Assembly: GCF_902506095.1 (NCBI RefSeq)
Contig: NZ_LR733293.1
Span: 1,671,061-1,735,060 of the forward strand
Direction: 5' to 3'
DNA length: 64,000 nucleotides
DNA from: Arthrobacter sp. 9AX
GTDB taxonomy: Bacteria > Actinomycetota > Actinomycetes > Actinomycetales > Micrococcaceae
In this document: piece after piece, positions 26,800-35,307 of the stretch
How positions within the stretch are numbered: position 1 is the stretch's first letter
Layout of the letters: each line of letters begins with the position of its first letter
The notes under the pieces: model-generated
Told to the model about the DNA's origin: nothing
Seen by the model: only the letters and a program-made list of their open reading frames with translations
Databases searched by the model: none
Position numbers and translations under genes: made by a program

Positions 26800-27215
26800 C
26801 AGACGAAATCCATTTCCACCTGCAGGAAGCGCTCGGCCTCGGCGATGGCGGCCAGGAACGCCTCTTTTTCCGTGGGTGACTTCCGCGGCTGGCGCGGGCT
26901 CCATTCGTGGGGTGCGGAATGGACGCGGACGAATCCTGCTTCCGGCGGGGCGTAGAAGATGCCGAACCGCTGTACCGGCCATTCCGGTGACGTCTCAGGG
27001 GCTACCAGGAGCGCTGCCTTGAAAGCGGGGTTGTACCACTGGGCGATAGGCCGGCGGCGGTCCTCGGTGAACAGCCCTGCTGCGTAGAGCGCGGCCGACT
27101 GCTCACCGCTCTGGGCACACAACCGCTCCCACCACAGCGGCAGTATCCGGGTATCGCACCGTTGCCACGTGGCCGGGAGCTGCGGTTGATCCTGCCAGCT
27201 GGGCACAAACACCAT
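26799..27215 (-). CDS. Hypothetical protein
   Basis: A 138-residue protein of unknown function. It is rich in Trp and aromatic residues (VPSWQDQPQLPATWQRC; ILPLWWERL), has no membrane segment or signal peptide, and ends in a Glu/Ala-rich helix (EKEAFLAAIAEAERFLQ). Start ATG 27215 is chosen because the longer open frame upstream has atypical composition and would overlap the neighbouring membrane-protein gene. No clear ribosome site is seen, so the start is uncertain. Confidence 0.6.
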   Translation of the reverse strand: MVFVPSWQDQPQLPATWQRCDTRILPLWWERLCAQSGEQSAALYAAGLFTEDRRRPIAQWYNPAFKAALLVAPETSPEWPVQRFGIFYAPPEAGFVRVHSAPHEWSPRQPRKSPTEKEAFLAAIAEAERFLQVEMDFV

Positions 27216-27276
27216 TTTATCGCGGGAGGGGCGCACGGGGCAGGCGGCGCGGCCACGGACGCGGCGTTCCGAAAGC

Positions 27277-27468
27277 TTAGGTACGGTTCCACGGCCCCGG
27301 ATTGACCCGGTACAGCAGTGCGGCGCCGGCCAGCATGCCCAGCACAATGCCCATGGCCGGATTGCCCAGGGCCCGCCCGGCAAAATAGCCGACGACGGCG
27401 CCAAGCACCGCCCCGAGGAAGAGCCCCCGTGGGTTCCGGTGCGGCCGGCGCCGGGCAGGTTGCTTCAC
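27277..27468 (-). CDS. Small Gly/Ala-rich membrane protein
   Basis: A 63-residue protein. A basic N-terminus (MKQPARRRPHRNPRG) is followed by two short hydrophobic helices with glycine-zipper-like spacing (GLFLGAVLGAVVGYFAG; GIVLGMLAGAALLY). Its function is unknown. It lies 19 bp after the exporter gene on the same strand and 61 bp before the hypothetical gene, so the three may be co-transcribed. Confidence 0.6.
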   Translation of the reverse strand: MKQPARRRPHRNPRGLFLGAVLGAVVGYFAGRALGNPAMGIVLGMLAGAALLYRVNPGPWNRT

Positions 27469-27487
27469 GTCGTCAGCGTTCCGGCTG

Positions 27488-28711
27488 TCAATGGATGGAT
27501 GGCACAGTGCGGGGCCGGACCACGAGCCACAGGGCCGCGATGGCCAGCAGGATGCAGGCAGCCTGGACCGCGCCCATCGGGGTGGCGCTGGTGATGCCCA
27601 GCCACCCCACCACCGGGGAAATGAGGCCGGCGGTCAGGAAGGTCGCGGCACCCAGCAGCGAGGCAGCCGTGCCGGCCTGTGCTGCATGGCCGGCGAGGGC
27701 CAGCACCTGGACGCAGGGGAACATAAAGCCCGTACCCATGATGTAGAACCACAAGGGGACCATAACGCCCCAGAGGCCCAGTCCCAACTGGTCGAACAAA
27801 ACGATCAGCATGGCCATCAGGAACATCCAGGCAGTGGCGGCGGTCAGGATCCACTGCGGCGGCACGCGGCGGATGAGCCGTGAGCTCGTCTGGACGCCGG
27901 CCACGATGCCCAGGGAATTGACCCCGAAGAGCAGCCCGTACTCCTGGGCGGAGAAGCCGAACACGTCCTGGAACAGGAAGGGTGAGGCCGAAAGATAGGT
28001 GAAGAGCCCACCGAAGTTCAGGCCGGCCACCAGCAGGAGGCCCACAAAAATCCGGTCCCTGAACAGGACCAGGTAACGCTGGCGCACGGTCAGTCCGCTC
28101 TGGCCGCGTTTCTCCGCCGGCAGCGTCTCCCGCACCAGGAACAGGGCGGCGACGATCACCAGGGTTCCGTAGGAGGCAAGGAATACGAAGATCCCCGGCC
28201 ATGCCATCACCAGGAGCAGCTGTGAGCCGATCACCGGGGCAAGGATGGGTGCCAGCCCGTTGACCAGTGACATCCGCGAAAACATCTTGACCATGGCGTA
28301 TCCGGAGAACAGGTCCCGCACCATGGCCATGGCCACTACGCCTCCGCCGGCTGCCCCCACGCCCATCAGGACCCGGAAGATGCCCAGGGTGGTGATGTCA
28401 GTGGACAGGGCCGCGCCCAGCGACGCTGCGATGTGCAGTGCCGTGGCCAGGATCAGTGGCATCCGGCGGCCCACCTTGTCGCTGAACGGGCCCACCACCA
28501 GTTGGCCGAAGGCAAAGCCCACCGTGGTCCCTGCCAAGGTCAGCTGGACCTGCGCTTCGGTAACCCCAAGGCTCGCCTCGAGCGCGGGAAACGCAGGGAG
28601 ATAGAGGTCGATCGTGAACGGACCCAGGGCAGTGAGGGCGCCGAGAAGGAGGATGTACAGGAGTTTGCGGCGGCGGCTCAACAGGTCGCCCGGATTGCTG
28701 GAAATGCTCAC
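27488..28711 (-). CDS. Bcr/CflA-family drug efflux MFS transporter
   Basis: A 407-residue proton antiporter with twelve predicted helices. ALGPFTIDLYLPAFPALE near the N-terminus is the Bcr/CflA (DHA1) signature, GPFSDKVGRRMPL is the MFS loop motif A, and RVLMGVGAAGGGVVAMAMVRD is the helix 4-5 block. Family members export bicyclomycin, chloramphenicol or related drugs; specificity here is unknown. Start GTG 28711 gives the usual family length. The frame stays open far upstream, but only as antisense of the next gene. Confidence 0.88.
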   Translation of the reverse strand: MSISSNPGDLLSRRRKLLYILLLGALTALGPFTIDLYLPAFPALEASLGVTEAQVQLTLAGTTVGFAFGQLVVGPFSDKVGRRMPLILATALHIAASLGAALSTDITTLGIFRVLMGVGAAGGGVVAMAMVRDLFSGYAMVKMFSRMSLVNGLAPILAPVIGSQLLLVMAWPGIFVFLASYGTLVIVAALFLVRETLPAEKRGQSGLTVRQRYLVLFRDRIFVGLLLVAGLNFGGLFTYLSASPFLFQDVFGFSAQEYGLLFGVNSLGIVAGVQTSSRLIRRVPPQWILTAATAWMFLMAMLIVLFDQLGLGLWGVMVPLWFYIMGTGFMFPCVQVLALAGHAAQAGTAASLLGAATFLTAGLISPVVGWLGITSATPMGAVQAACILLAIAALWLVVRPRTVPSIH

Positions 28712-28867
28712 GGAGATCAATCCTAGGCCCGGGGCAAGTGATTTTTGCAGCGTTGTAGGCCATGCTGTCCGGCAAGCCCCGAAGTTCGCCCTGAACCTGA
28801 ATGATAGTTTTGGGGGCGGGGACGGTGCAGCTGCACTCTCCCGCAGCACATGGAAGCCGAATCCACC

Positions 28868-29737
28868 ATGAACAGTAAGGCGGGACCGATGAGCGGACGT
28901 CACAGCGGGCGGACCAGCCAGGGATTGCGCATCTCTGCGCTGCCCGGGACGCTTAAACTCCTTTTCCGGTTGGCACCCCGCCAGCTGAACGACGAGATCG
29001 CCTTCGCGAAGATCGAGCTTAAGCGCAAGGGTGTGCAGGTCGGAGTTGCCGCTGCGTTCCTTGTTGTTGCGCTGATCTTCGTCCTCTTCCTCGTGGTGGG
29101 ACTGATCGTTGCCGCCATCATGGGCCTGGCCACCATCATGCCCGCCTGGCTGGCCGCCCTGATCGTCTCGGCAGCGTTCCTGATCATTGCGCTCATTGGC
29201 GGCCTGATCGGCGTCGCCCGGTTCAAAAAGGCCATGCCCCTGCTGCCGGAGGAGACCATCCGCGGCATCAAGCACGACATCGGTGTCGCCAAGGAGGGCT
29301 CCGCCTTCAACCCCGCCATCCTTGACCCGGAGAGCCCCGAAGCGAAGGCTGCCAAGGCCGCCAAGGCGGAGGCGGCCGCCAAGGCCAAGGCCGAAAAGGA
29401 AGCCAAAGCTGCGGAGCACAACAAGGAATTCCCGCAGGCGTCCGAGCCGGAACTGGTCCGCCGCCTCAGCCAGCGCCGCCACCACCTCATGGAGGTCCGC
29501 GACGATCTCGGCGCGGAGCTCGACGTCAAGGCACAGTCCCGGATCCTGCTGGCTGCCGGGCAGGGCAAGCTCCGCGAGGGCCAGGTTCTTGCCCGCCGAA
29601 GCAAAGACGCAGCGGCTCATCGGCTGGCCGGACTCCCGGAATCCGGCCTGGGCAACCGGTGGAAGCCGCTGGCTGCCCTCGCTGCGGCCGCAACGGTGTT
29701 CGTAATCCTGGTCCGCAAGCTCCTTCGTACCTACTAG
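28868..29737 (+). CDS. Phage-holin-family (Actinobacterial Holin-X-like) membrane protein
   Basis: A 289-residue protein named after holins but typical of actinobacterial chromosomes. An amphipathic helix (ISALPGTLKLLFRLAPRQLNDEIAFA) precedes two adjacent membrane helices, about residues 55-115. Then come an Ala/Lys/Glu-rich segment (KAAKAAKAEAAAKAKAEKEA), a DUF3618-like stretch (EPELVRRLSQRRHHLMEVRDDL) and a C-terminal membrane helix. No lysis genes are nearby, so a prophage origin is not supported. ATG 28889 is an alternative start. Confidence 0.75.
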   Translation: MNSKAGPMSGRHSGRTSQGLRISALPGTLKLLFRLAPRQLNDEIAFAKIELKRKGVQVGVAAAFLVVALIFVLFLVVGLIVAAIMGLATIMPAWLAALIVSAAFLIIALIGGLIGVARFKKAMPLLPEETIRGIKHDIGVAKEGSAFNPAILDPESPEAKAAKAAKAEAAAKAKAEKEAKAAEHNKEFPQASEPELVRRLSQRRHHLMEVRDDLGAELDVKAQSRILLAAGQGKLREGQVLARRSKDAAAHRLAGLPESGLGNRWKPLAALAAAATVFVILVRKLLRTY

Positions 29738-29755
29738 CACCTTCCAATACAGGGC

Positions 29756-29779
29756 TCCCGCCGGCACGCATCGGCGGGA
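29756..29779 (+). terminator. Hairpin after the holin-family gene
   Basis: TCCCGCCG pairs with CGGCGGGA over an 8-nt loop. There is no T-tract, so terminator function is only possible. Confidence 0.4.
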
Positions 29780-29837
29780 ATGCAGAGGCACACTAATCGT
29801 TTGTTCGCCCCGGAGGGCAGGAAGGAAAGGGGACGGG

Positions 29838-30458
29838 ATGAAGTTCATTGGTGCCGGCTCCCGTCCCGGCCGCCCGCAGATGGACCACGACCGCGTCTTC
29901 ACCATTCCCAACCTGCTCACCGTGGTGCGGTTCATGGGCGTACCGCTGTTCATCTGGCTTGTCCTCGGACAAAAGCAGTACGGCGCGGCCGTGGTGGTCC
30001 TCGCGGTCATGGCCGGTACCGACTGGATTGACGGTTACGTTGCCCGCCGCTTCGATCAGGCCTCGAAACTTGGCCGGGTCCTGGATCCCATTGCCGACCG
30101 CCTCGCGCTGATTGCCGTTGCCGTCACCCTGGTGATCGCCGGCGTCGTGCATTGGCTGTATCTGGCCGCGCTGGTCATCCCGGACGCCATCCTGCTGGCC
30201 CTGACACTGTCCTTCTTCCGTGGCCATCCGGACCTTCCGGTCAGCGTGATCGGCAAGGTCCGCACCGGCCTGCTGCTCCTGGGTACCCCGCTGCTGGTCC
30301 TGTCCCGATTGGACACGGCATTTTCGGACCAGCTTTTCGTCGCCGCGTGGATTGTGCTGGGCCTTGGCCTGATCGGCCACTGGATCGCCGCGTACAACTA
30401 CTTCTGGGCCATCCTGCGCAAAGGCAGAGGGCTGAATCACGACGGCGGGACCACCTGA
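29838..30458 (+). CDS. CDP-alcohol phosphatidyltransferase family protein
   Basis: A 206-residue membrane enzyme with about five helices. The complete catalytic signature is present: D62-xx-D65-G66-xx-A69-R70-x8-G79-xxx-D83-xxx-D87. Such enzymes displace CMP from CDP-diacylglycerol with an alcohol, making phosphatidylglycerol-phosphate, cardiolipin or phosphatidylinositol-type lipids; the alcohol cannot be decided here. Its stop overlaps the next start by one base (TGATG). Confidence 0.88.
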   Translation: MKFIGAGSRPGRPQMDHDRVFTIPNLLTVVRFMGVPLFIWLVLGQKQYGAAVVVLAVMAGTDWIDGYVARRFDQASKLGRVLDPIADRLALIAVAVTLVIAGVVHWLYLAALVIPDAILLALTLSFFRGHPDLPVSVIGKVRTGLLLLGTPLLVLSRLDTAFSDQLFVAAWIVLGLGLIGHWIAAYNYFWAILRKGRGLNHDGGTT

Positions 30459-31366
30459 TGGTCTGGCTCGCCGTGGTCCTTGCGGTGCTGGGTGCGTTCT
30501 GCCTGGCGTTAGGTGCGCAGCGCCAGGGAAGTGCCGTGAAGGCCGACACCGGCGGCCTGGCTTTGAGTTCGAACGGGCTCCTCCGCCTGCTGCGGAATCC
30601 GCGGTGGGTTTTCGGCCTCCTGCTGCTGGGCGCCGGCATGGCCATGAACGCGGTGGCCCTCGTGTCGGCGCCCCTTACCGTTGTCCAGCCCATCGGAGCC
30701 ATCGCGCTGGTGATCACCACCATCGTCAACGCCCGGGACCAGGACCTCACCATCAACCGGGCAACAGTTGTGGCCATCGCGGCCTGTGTCACGGGCTCGG
30801 CCCTTTTTGTGCTTCTGGCGGTCAACGTCACCCAGGAGAACCACCATGTGAGCCTCGACGATGAGCTCACCATCGTGCTGCTGCTGGCCCTCGCCGTCGG
30901 ACTCTTCGGCACCCTTGCGGTGATGTTCAAGCACCGGATGAACGCATTTGTCTACATCCTGGGCGCCGGCGTCCTCTTTGGCTTCGTGGCCGTGCTGACC
31001 CGCATCATCGGAAAGCACCTCCTGGACCCCAACGGACTGTTCCTGCTGAACGTCCAGTGGTACTCGGTAGTGGCCATCATCGCTGCCGGCGGCCTGGGTT
31101 CCTGGTTTGTCCAAAGCGCCTACTCCACCGGCCCGCCGGACCTGGTGATCGCCGGACTGACGGTGATTGATCCCATCGTGGGCATCGCCATCGGGATCGT
31201 CATCCTGGGCGAACTCCGCCCCGATGTGCACGCCGTGATGGCCATTGCCATGGGAACCGCCGCTTCCCTTGCTATCGTGGGGGTAATCGCCCTTTCGCGG
31301 CATCACCCCGAGGTCACCAAGCGCAAGAAGGACGCGCGACGGGCCGCGGGCAAACCGTCCCCTTAG
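30458..31366 (+). CDS. DMT-family (EamA/NIPA-like) membrane protein
   Basis: A 302-residue protein with nine or ten hydrophobic segments. The start ATG overlaps the stop of the phosphatidyltransferase, so the two are translationally coupled. VQPIGAIALVITTIVNA and TGPPDLVIAGLTVIDPIVGI are the repeated half-domain motifs of drug/metabolite transporters. The substrate is unknown. The tail is strongly basic (TKRKKDARRAAGK) and cytosolic. Confidence 0.8.
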   Translation: MVWLAVVLAVLGAFCLALGAQRQGSAVKADTGGLALSSNGLLRLLRNPRWVFGLLLLGAGMAMNAVALVSAPLTVVQPIGAIALVITTIVNARDQDLTINRATVVAIAACVTGSALFVLLAVNVTQENHHVSLDDELTIVLLLALAVGLFGTLAVMFKHRMNAFVYILGAGVLFGFVAVLTRIIGKHLLDPNGLFLLNVQWYSVVAIIAAGGLGSWFVQSAYSTGPPDLVIAGLTVIDPIVGIAIGIVILGELRPDVHAVMAIAMGTAASLAIVGVIALSRHHPEVTKRKKDARRAAGKPSP

Positions 31367-31466
31367 TCCCTTCCAGCCAGCAAATACACGAGTCCCCGGC
31401 GCCAGCCGCGGCCGGCTGTGCAGTCAGTACCCGCTGTCCGCACCGTGACCATCAGGAGCCCTCCAC

Positions 31467-32663
31467 GTGACCACGCCCGCAGACCAGCAACCCCTGACCA
31501 TCCTGATAGCAGCTGACACCTACCCGCCGCATATCAATGGCGCAGCCCAGTTCGGCTACCGCCTGGCCAAGGGCATGAGCGGCCGCGGCCACAACGTGCA
31601 CGTGCTGGCCTGCCGTGCCGACAACGGGAAGAGCTTCACCGAGTTCCGGGACGAGGCAACCGTCCACCGCCTCCGCTCGCACGGGGTCCCTACGCATGAG
31701 TACTTCCGCATTTGCTTCCCCTGGGAAATCAAGAAGGAAATCAGCCTCCTCTTTGACCGGGTCAAGCCCGATGTAGTGCACATCCAGAGCCACTACATGA
31801 TTGGCGAGCACGTCCTCTACGAAGCTGTCCGCCGCGGCATCCGCATCGTTGCCACCAACCACTTCATGCCTGAAAACCTCAACCCGTTCCTGCCGTTTCC
31901 GCAGTGGTTCAAGAACATCATCGGGCGCATTTCCTGGAAGGACATGGGCAAGGTCATGGGACAGGCGGACGTGGTCACCACCCCCACCCCGCTGGCGGCC
32001 AAGGCCATGCACCAGCACGCCTTCCTGCGCAAGGTCCTTCCGCTCTCGAACGGCATCGACTCCGCCGCCTACGAACTGCAGCCCGGCGAGCAGATCGAGC
32101 CGCATCCGCACCCCACCGTGCTGTTCGTCGGTCGCCTGGCGGAGGAAAAGCATGTGGACGTCCTGATCGAGGCCGTCAGCAAGACGCCCGCGGAGCTGAA
32201 GGTGCACCTGGAAATCGTGGGCGGCGGCGAGGTTCGGTCCCACCTCGAAAGCCTCGTCCAGCGGCTCGGAGTGGGGGACCGGGTGAAATTCCTGGGCCTG
32301 GCCAGCGACGAGGAGCTGCGGAAGGCCTACATCCGCGCAGAGCTCTTCTGCATGCCCGGTACCGCGGAGCTCCAGTCCCTGGTCACCCTCGAGGCGATGT
32401 CAGCTTCCACCCCGGTGGTGCTCGCCGACGCCATGGCCTTGCCGCACCTGGTGCGCGACGGCGAAAACGGATACCTGTTCACCCCGGGTGACAGCGATGA
32501 CCTCGCCAAAAAGATCACCCGCATCCTGGAGCTGCCCGCCGACCAGCGCGCCGCCATGGGGCAGGTCAGCCGGCAGATGGTGGAGCCGCACAGCATCGAA
32601 GGCACGCTGCAGACTTTCGAGGACCTCTACCGGGGCGCACGCTTCGAAGACAAAGTGGTCTGA
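31467..32663 (+). CDS. GT4-family glycosyltransferase
   Basis: A 398-residue GT-B enzyme. The N-terminal acceptor half has ADTYPPHINGAAQFGYRL. The C-terminal nucleotide-sugar half has VGRLAEEKHVDVLIEA and the E-x7-E element in AELQSLVTLEAMSASTPVV. It resembles actinobacterial phosphatidylinositol mannosyltransferase/MgtA-type enzymes that build membrane glycolipids. The phosphatidyltransferase two genes upstream is consistent with a glycolipid role, but this is inference. Start GTG 31467. Confidence 0.87.
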   Translation: MTTPADQQPLTILIAADTYPPHINGAAQFGYRLAKGMSGRGHNVHVLACRADNGKSFTEFRDEATVHRLRSHGVPTHEYFRICFPWEIKKEISLLFDRVKPDVVHIQSHYMIGEHVLYEAVRRGIRIVATNHFMPENLNPFLPFPQWFKNIIGRISWKDMGKVMGQADVVTTPTPLAAKAMHQHAFLRKVLPLSNGIDSAAYELQPGEQIEPHPHPTVLFVGRLAEEKHVDVLIEAVSKTPAELKVHLEIVGGGEVRSHLESLVQRLGVGDRVKFLGLASDEELRKAYIRAELFCMPGTAELQSLVTLEAMSASTPVVLADAMALPHLVRDGENGYLFTPGDSDDLAKKITRILELPADQRAAMGQVSRQMVEPHSIEGTLQTFEDLYRGARFEDKVV

Positions 32664-32738
32664 ACGCTTTCCCGGGTTTGCTAGAGTAATTCTGCCCCGC
32701 AGGCATCTCCCTTTTGAGGTTGGGCCAGGCGGGTGTTG

Positions 32739-32812
32739 GGGGCTATAGCTCAGCTGGTTAGAGCGCGGGACTCATAATCCTAAGGTCCTCGGTTCAAGTC
32801 CGAGTAGCCCTA
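32739..32812 (+). tRNA. tRNA with CAT anticodon (elongator Met, or Ile2)
   Basis: A 74-nt cloverleaf. Acceptor GGGGCTA pairs with TAGCCCT (one G:U), the anticodon loop is CTCATAA, and the T-arm is CTCGG-TTCAAGT-CCGAG. It is not an initiator, because it lacks the three G:C pairs plus unpaired first base. A CAU elongator may be tRNA-Met or lysidine-modified tRNA-Ile2; sequence reading alone does not separate them here. Confidence 0.93.
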
Positions 32813-32834
32813 CGTCAAAAAGGAACGCGTCAAG

Positions 32835-32867
32835 CCGCGGCCGTGCACATTGCCGGCCGCGGTTTTT
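32835..32867 (+). terminator. Intrinsic terminator after the CAT tRNA
   Basis: CCGCGGCC (32835-32842) pairs with GGCCGCGG (32855-32862), followed by five T. Confidence 0.9.
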
Positions 32868-32988
32868 CTGTTCACGGGACAGGGACGCGCCATCAGCGGG
32901 CTGAAGGAGCGCAGCGCCAGGATTGCAGGAGGTGATGGGGCGTCGGGGCTGGCGCCCGGTCCTCTTTCCTTAGCTCCGGATCTGCGGT

Positions 32989-33008
32989 ATGTTACTCACC
33001 AGTAACAT
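32989..33008. promoter_or_regulatory. Palindromic operator before the acyl-CoA dehydrogenase gene
   Basis: ATGTTACT-CACC-AGTAACAT is a perfect dyad with 8-bp arms, 53 bp before ATG 33061. Its core is GTTA-N8-TAAC, the form bound by TetR-family regulators of acyl-CoA metabolism. The same core occurs twice in the gap between the TetR gene (53773-54411) and the leucine operon. Confidence 0.75.
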
Positions 33009-33060
33009 GCCGTGCTCATACCGCGAGCCCCGGTCACCGCTGATCACTTGCGAGGTAACC

Positions 33061-34248
33061 ATGTCCACTTCCGCTGCCGACCTCAACCTGCCCTGCGCCG
33101 ACGGCGACTTCTATGCCTTCGAGCAGATGCTCACCGCCAAGGAACAGGATCGGCTGGCGGAGGTGAGGGACTTCCTGGCGCGCGAAGTGCGGCCCATTGC
33201 CGTGGACTGTTGGAACCGCGGGGAATTCCCGATGGAACTGATCCCGAAGCTTGCGGACATTGACCTGGTCAGCCCGGTCCGCAGGCAGGGCCACTCCAAC
33301 CTCTTCGCCGGCCTGATGCACGCCGAGGTCACCCGCGCCGACGCGTCCATCTCCACCTTCATGGGCGTACATGATGGACTCTTCACCGGCTCCATCGAAA
33401 CGCTCGCCTCGCAGGAGCAAAAGGACGCCTGGCTCCCGGATATCTACTCGCTGAAGAAGATCGGGGCCTTCGGCCTGACCGAGCCGCTGGGCGGATCGGA
33501 CGTGGCCGGCGGAACGCGGACCACTGCCCGGCGTGACGGCGGCTCCTGGATCCTCAACGGCGCCAAGCGCTGGATTGGAAACGCCACCTTCTCCGACTGG
33601 GTTGTCATCTACGCCCGGGACATCGAGGACAACCAGGTCAAGGGCTTCCTGGTGGATACCGGGCTGGAGGGGTTCAGTGCGGCCAGGATCGAAAACAAGA
33701 TCGCCCTCCGGACAGTCCAGAACGCCGACATCACCCTCGACAACGTGGTGGTCCCGGACTTCTGCAAGCTGGCACACGCGAACAGCTTCCGCGATGTCAA
33801 CAAGGTCCTGAAAGTCACCCGGCTCGGCGTCGCCTGGCAGGCCGTGGGCCAGCAGCTGGCCGCATTCGACGTGGCGCGCCGGTATGCCGTGGAGCGCCAC
33901 CAGTTCGGCAGGCCGCTGGCCTCCTTCCAGCTGGTCCAGAATCAGCTGGTACAGATCCTGGGCAACGCCGTCAGTTCCATGGGCATGATGGTCCGGCTCT
34001 CGCAGCTCGAGGATGCCGGTGAGGCGAAGGACGAGCAGTCTGCCCTCGCCAAGGCCTTTACCACGGCCAGGATGCGGGAGAGCGTGGCCCTCGGCCGGAA
34101 TCTCCTGGGCGGCAACGGCATCGTCACCGATTTCGAAATGGCCAAGATCTTTGCCGATGCCGAAGCCATCTACTCCTACGAAGGTACCCACGAGATCAAC
34201 ACCCTCGTGACCGGCCGGGCAATCACCGGCATCTCGGCCATCGTGTAG
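33061..34248 (+). CDS. Acyl-CoA dehydrogenase, glutaryl-CoA dehydrogenase-like
   Basis: A 395-residue FAD enzyme. AFGLTEPLGGSDVAGG and WIGNATFSDWVVIYAR are FAD-binding blocks. The catalytic glutamate is E374 in YEGTHEINTLVTGRAITG, a tail typical of glutaryl-CoA dehydrogenases, which oxidise and decarboxylate glutaryl-CoA to crotonyl-CoA; other acyl-CoA substrates remain possible. Start ATG 33061 follows GCGAGG. It is a single gene behind a strong palindromic operator, so it is probably repressor-controlled. Confidence 0.88.
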   Translation: MSTSAADLNLPCADGDFYAFEQMLTAKEQDRLAEVRDFLAREVRPIAVDCWNRGEFPMELIPKLADIDLVSPVRRQGHSNLFAGLMHAEVTRADASISTFMGVHDGLFTGSIETLASQEQKDAWLPDIYSLKKIGAFGLTEPLGGSDVAGGTRTTARRDGGSWILNGAKRWIGNATFSDWVVIYARDIEDNQVKGFLVDTGLEGFSAARIENKIALRTVQNADITLDNVVVPDFCKLAHANSFRDVNKVLKVTRLGVAWQAVGQQLAAFDVARRYAVERHQFGRPLASFQLVQNQLVQILGNAVSSMGMMVRLSQLEDAGEAKDEQSALAKAFTTARMRESVALGRNLLGGNGIVTDFEMAKIFADAEAIYSYEGTHEINTLVTGRAITGISAIV

Positions 34249-34297
34249 GCCCGTCCCGGCCGGCTCCCGGGACGCTGACGCGTCGCGGAGCCGGGTG

Positions 34298-34867
34298 CTA
34301 CGGCGGCGCCGCCAGGGGCAGCAGGATGGACGGTCGCAGGTCCGTTACAAACTGCAGTGGATTGATGTACTCCTCACCCCGCCGGACACCCCAGTGGACG
34401 CAGGCGGCGGTGCAATGGCCCGGAAGGAGTATCCCGAGGGGCTGCCCTGCGGCCACTACGGTTCCGGCGGCCAAGGTGCTGTCCACCGGTTCGAAGCTGC
34501 TGCGCAGGCCGTTGCCGTGGTCGATGGTGATGACCGGCCGGTCCACCACCACGCCCACAAAACTGACGGTGCCCGACGCCGGCGAGGTGACCTGTACGCC
34601 GTCGGACGCTGCACCCAGGTCCACACCGCGGTGGCCGCTGAGCCAGGGCTTGGGCGGCGGATCAAAATCGCGCAGCACTTCCGGGCGCGGGGTGAGCGGC
34701 CACTGCCACGAGGGCGCCGCCACCAGCGCGGCAGGAACTGCAGCGGAAGGCGTCGTGCCGGGGGACGCAATGCCCGACTGCACGCGGTTGAGCGCCGGAA
34801 CTTCCCCGGCCGGCGCTACGGAGGCCGGAAGGAGGAGGAGGGCTGCAAGCAGTGCCGGTGGTTTCAT
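34298..34867 (-). CDS. Secreted M23-family (LytM-like) peptidase homologue
   Basis: A 189-residue protein with a signal peptide (about residues 1-20, KPPALLAALLLLPASVAPAG) and one M23 domain. The first zinc motif is intact (H and D of GHRGVDLG). The usual HxH pair reads C-V-H in AACVHWGVRRG, so its first histidine is replaced by cysteine. M23 proteins cleave peptidoglycan cross-links or, when degenerate, activate other hydrolases outside the membrane. The same gene position next to rpsB is seen in related genera. Start ATG 34867 gives the clean signal peptide. Confidence 0.83.
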   Translation of the reverse strand: MKPPALLAALLLLPASVAPAGEVPALNRVQSGIASPGTTPSAAVPAALVAAPSWQWPLTPRPEVLRDFDPPPKPWLSGHRGVDLGAASDGVQVTSPASGTVSFVGVVVDRPVITIDHGNGLRSSFEPVDSTLAAGTVVAAGQPLGILLPGHCTAACVHWGVRRGEEYINPLQFVTDLRPSILLPLAAPP

Positions 34868-35307
34868 GGGTTCCAGCCTGCTCGGGTTGAAAAGCTGCCG
34901 GCAGGCGGAGGTTCCCGTATGTGGAAAAGCCGCAGCGCCGCCGTCGTCCAGCCCCCATCCCTGTCCTCCGCGTGCGGGGGCCTGTAGTACACTTGATGGA
35001 GCAGTTTGCTGCGCCCTCAACGCTTTCCGTCCAGCGGTTATCCCATAGGTTTTTCCAACGGTATACGCCCCTGTCCGGCCTGCGTCGGCACAACTCATTC
35101 AGGAGTGTGGGGGAGCAGCGGCTGACTACGCGCGTCCAGCCCTCCATGGAGGATCGGGCTTCTTGCGGTCAGGACCAGTCCTGATGAGAAGCACGATGGG
35201 CGCCAGGAGCACGGCCCGCCCGGGCCACGCTAATCAACCGTCAACTATTGGCAGGGTAAGAAGCCCCAGGGGTTTCTCATGAATGACCTGCCGGAAGGAG
35301 CGTCGGC
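34868..35307 (+). promoter_or_regulatory. 440-bp gene-free region: divergent promoters and long rpsB leader
   Basis: No credible gene is found here. A TAGTACACT -10-like sequence near 34985 faces rpsB, which would give a leader of about 300 nt. It holds a strong imperfect hairpin at 35158-35192 and a small GAAGCCCC/GGGGTTTC stem-loop just before the rpsB ribosome site. Ribosomal protein genes often carry autoregulatory leaders of this kind, but no known class is recognised. Confidence 0.5.
35158..35192 (+). promoter_or_regulatory. Two-tier hairpin in the rpsB leader
   Basis: GCTTCT (35158-35163) pairs with AGAAGC (35187-35192). Inside, TCAGGAC (35169-35175) pairs with GTCCTGA (35178-35184), leaving an asymmetric internal loop (TGCGG opposite TG). 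There is no U-tract. It is a candidate protein-binding leader element. Confidence 0.5.

Noticed and set aside
28868..29737. Evidence for a prophage from a holin-family gene.
   Set aside because: The family is a chromosomal actinobacterial membrane protein; no endolysin, portal, integrase or other phage gene is present.
28712..30010. A large minus-strand open frame continuing upstream of the Bcr/CflA exporter.
   Set aside because: It runs antisense through the holin-family and phosphatidyltransferase genes and has no recognisable domains there; the exporter starts at GTG 28711.
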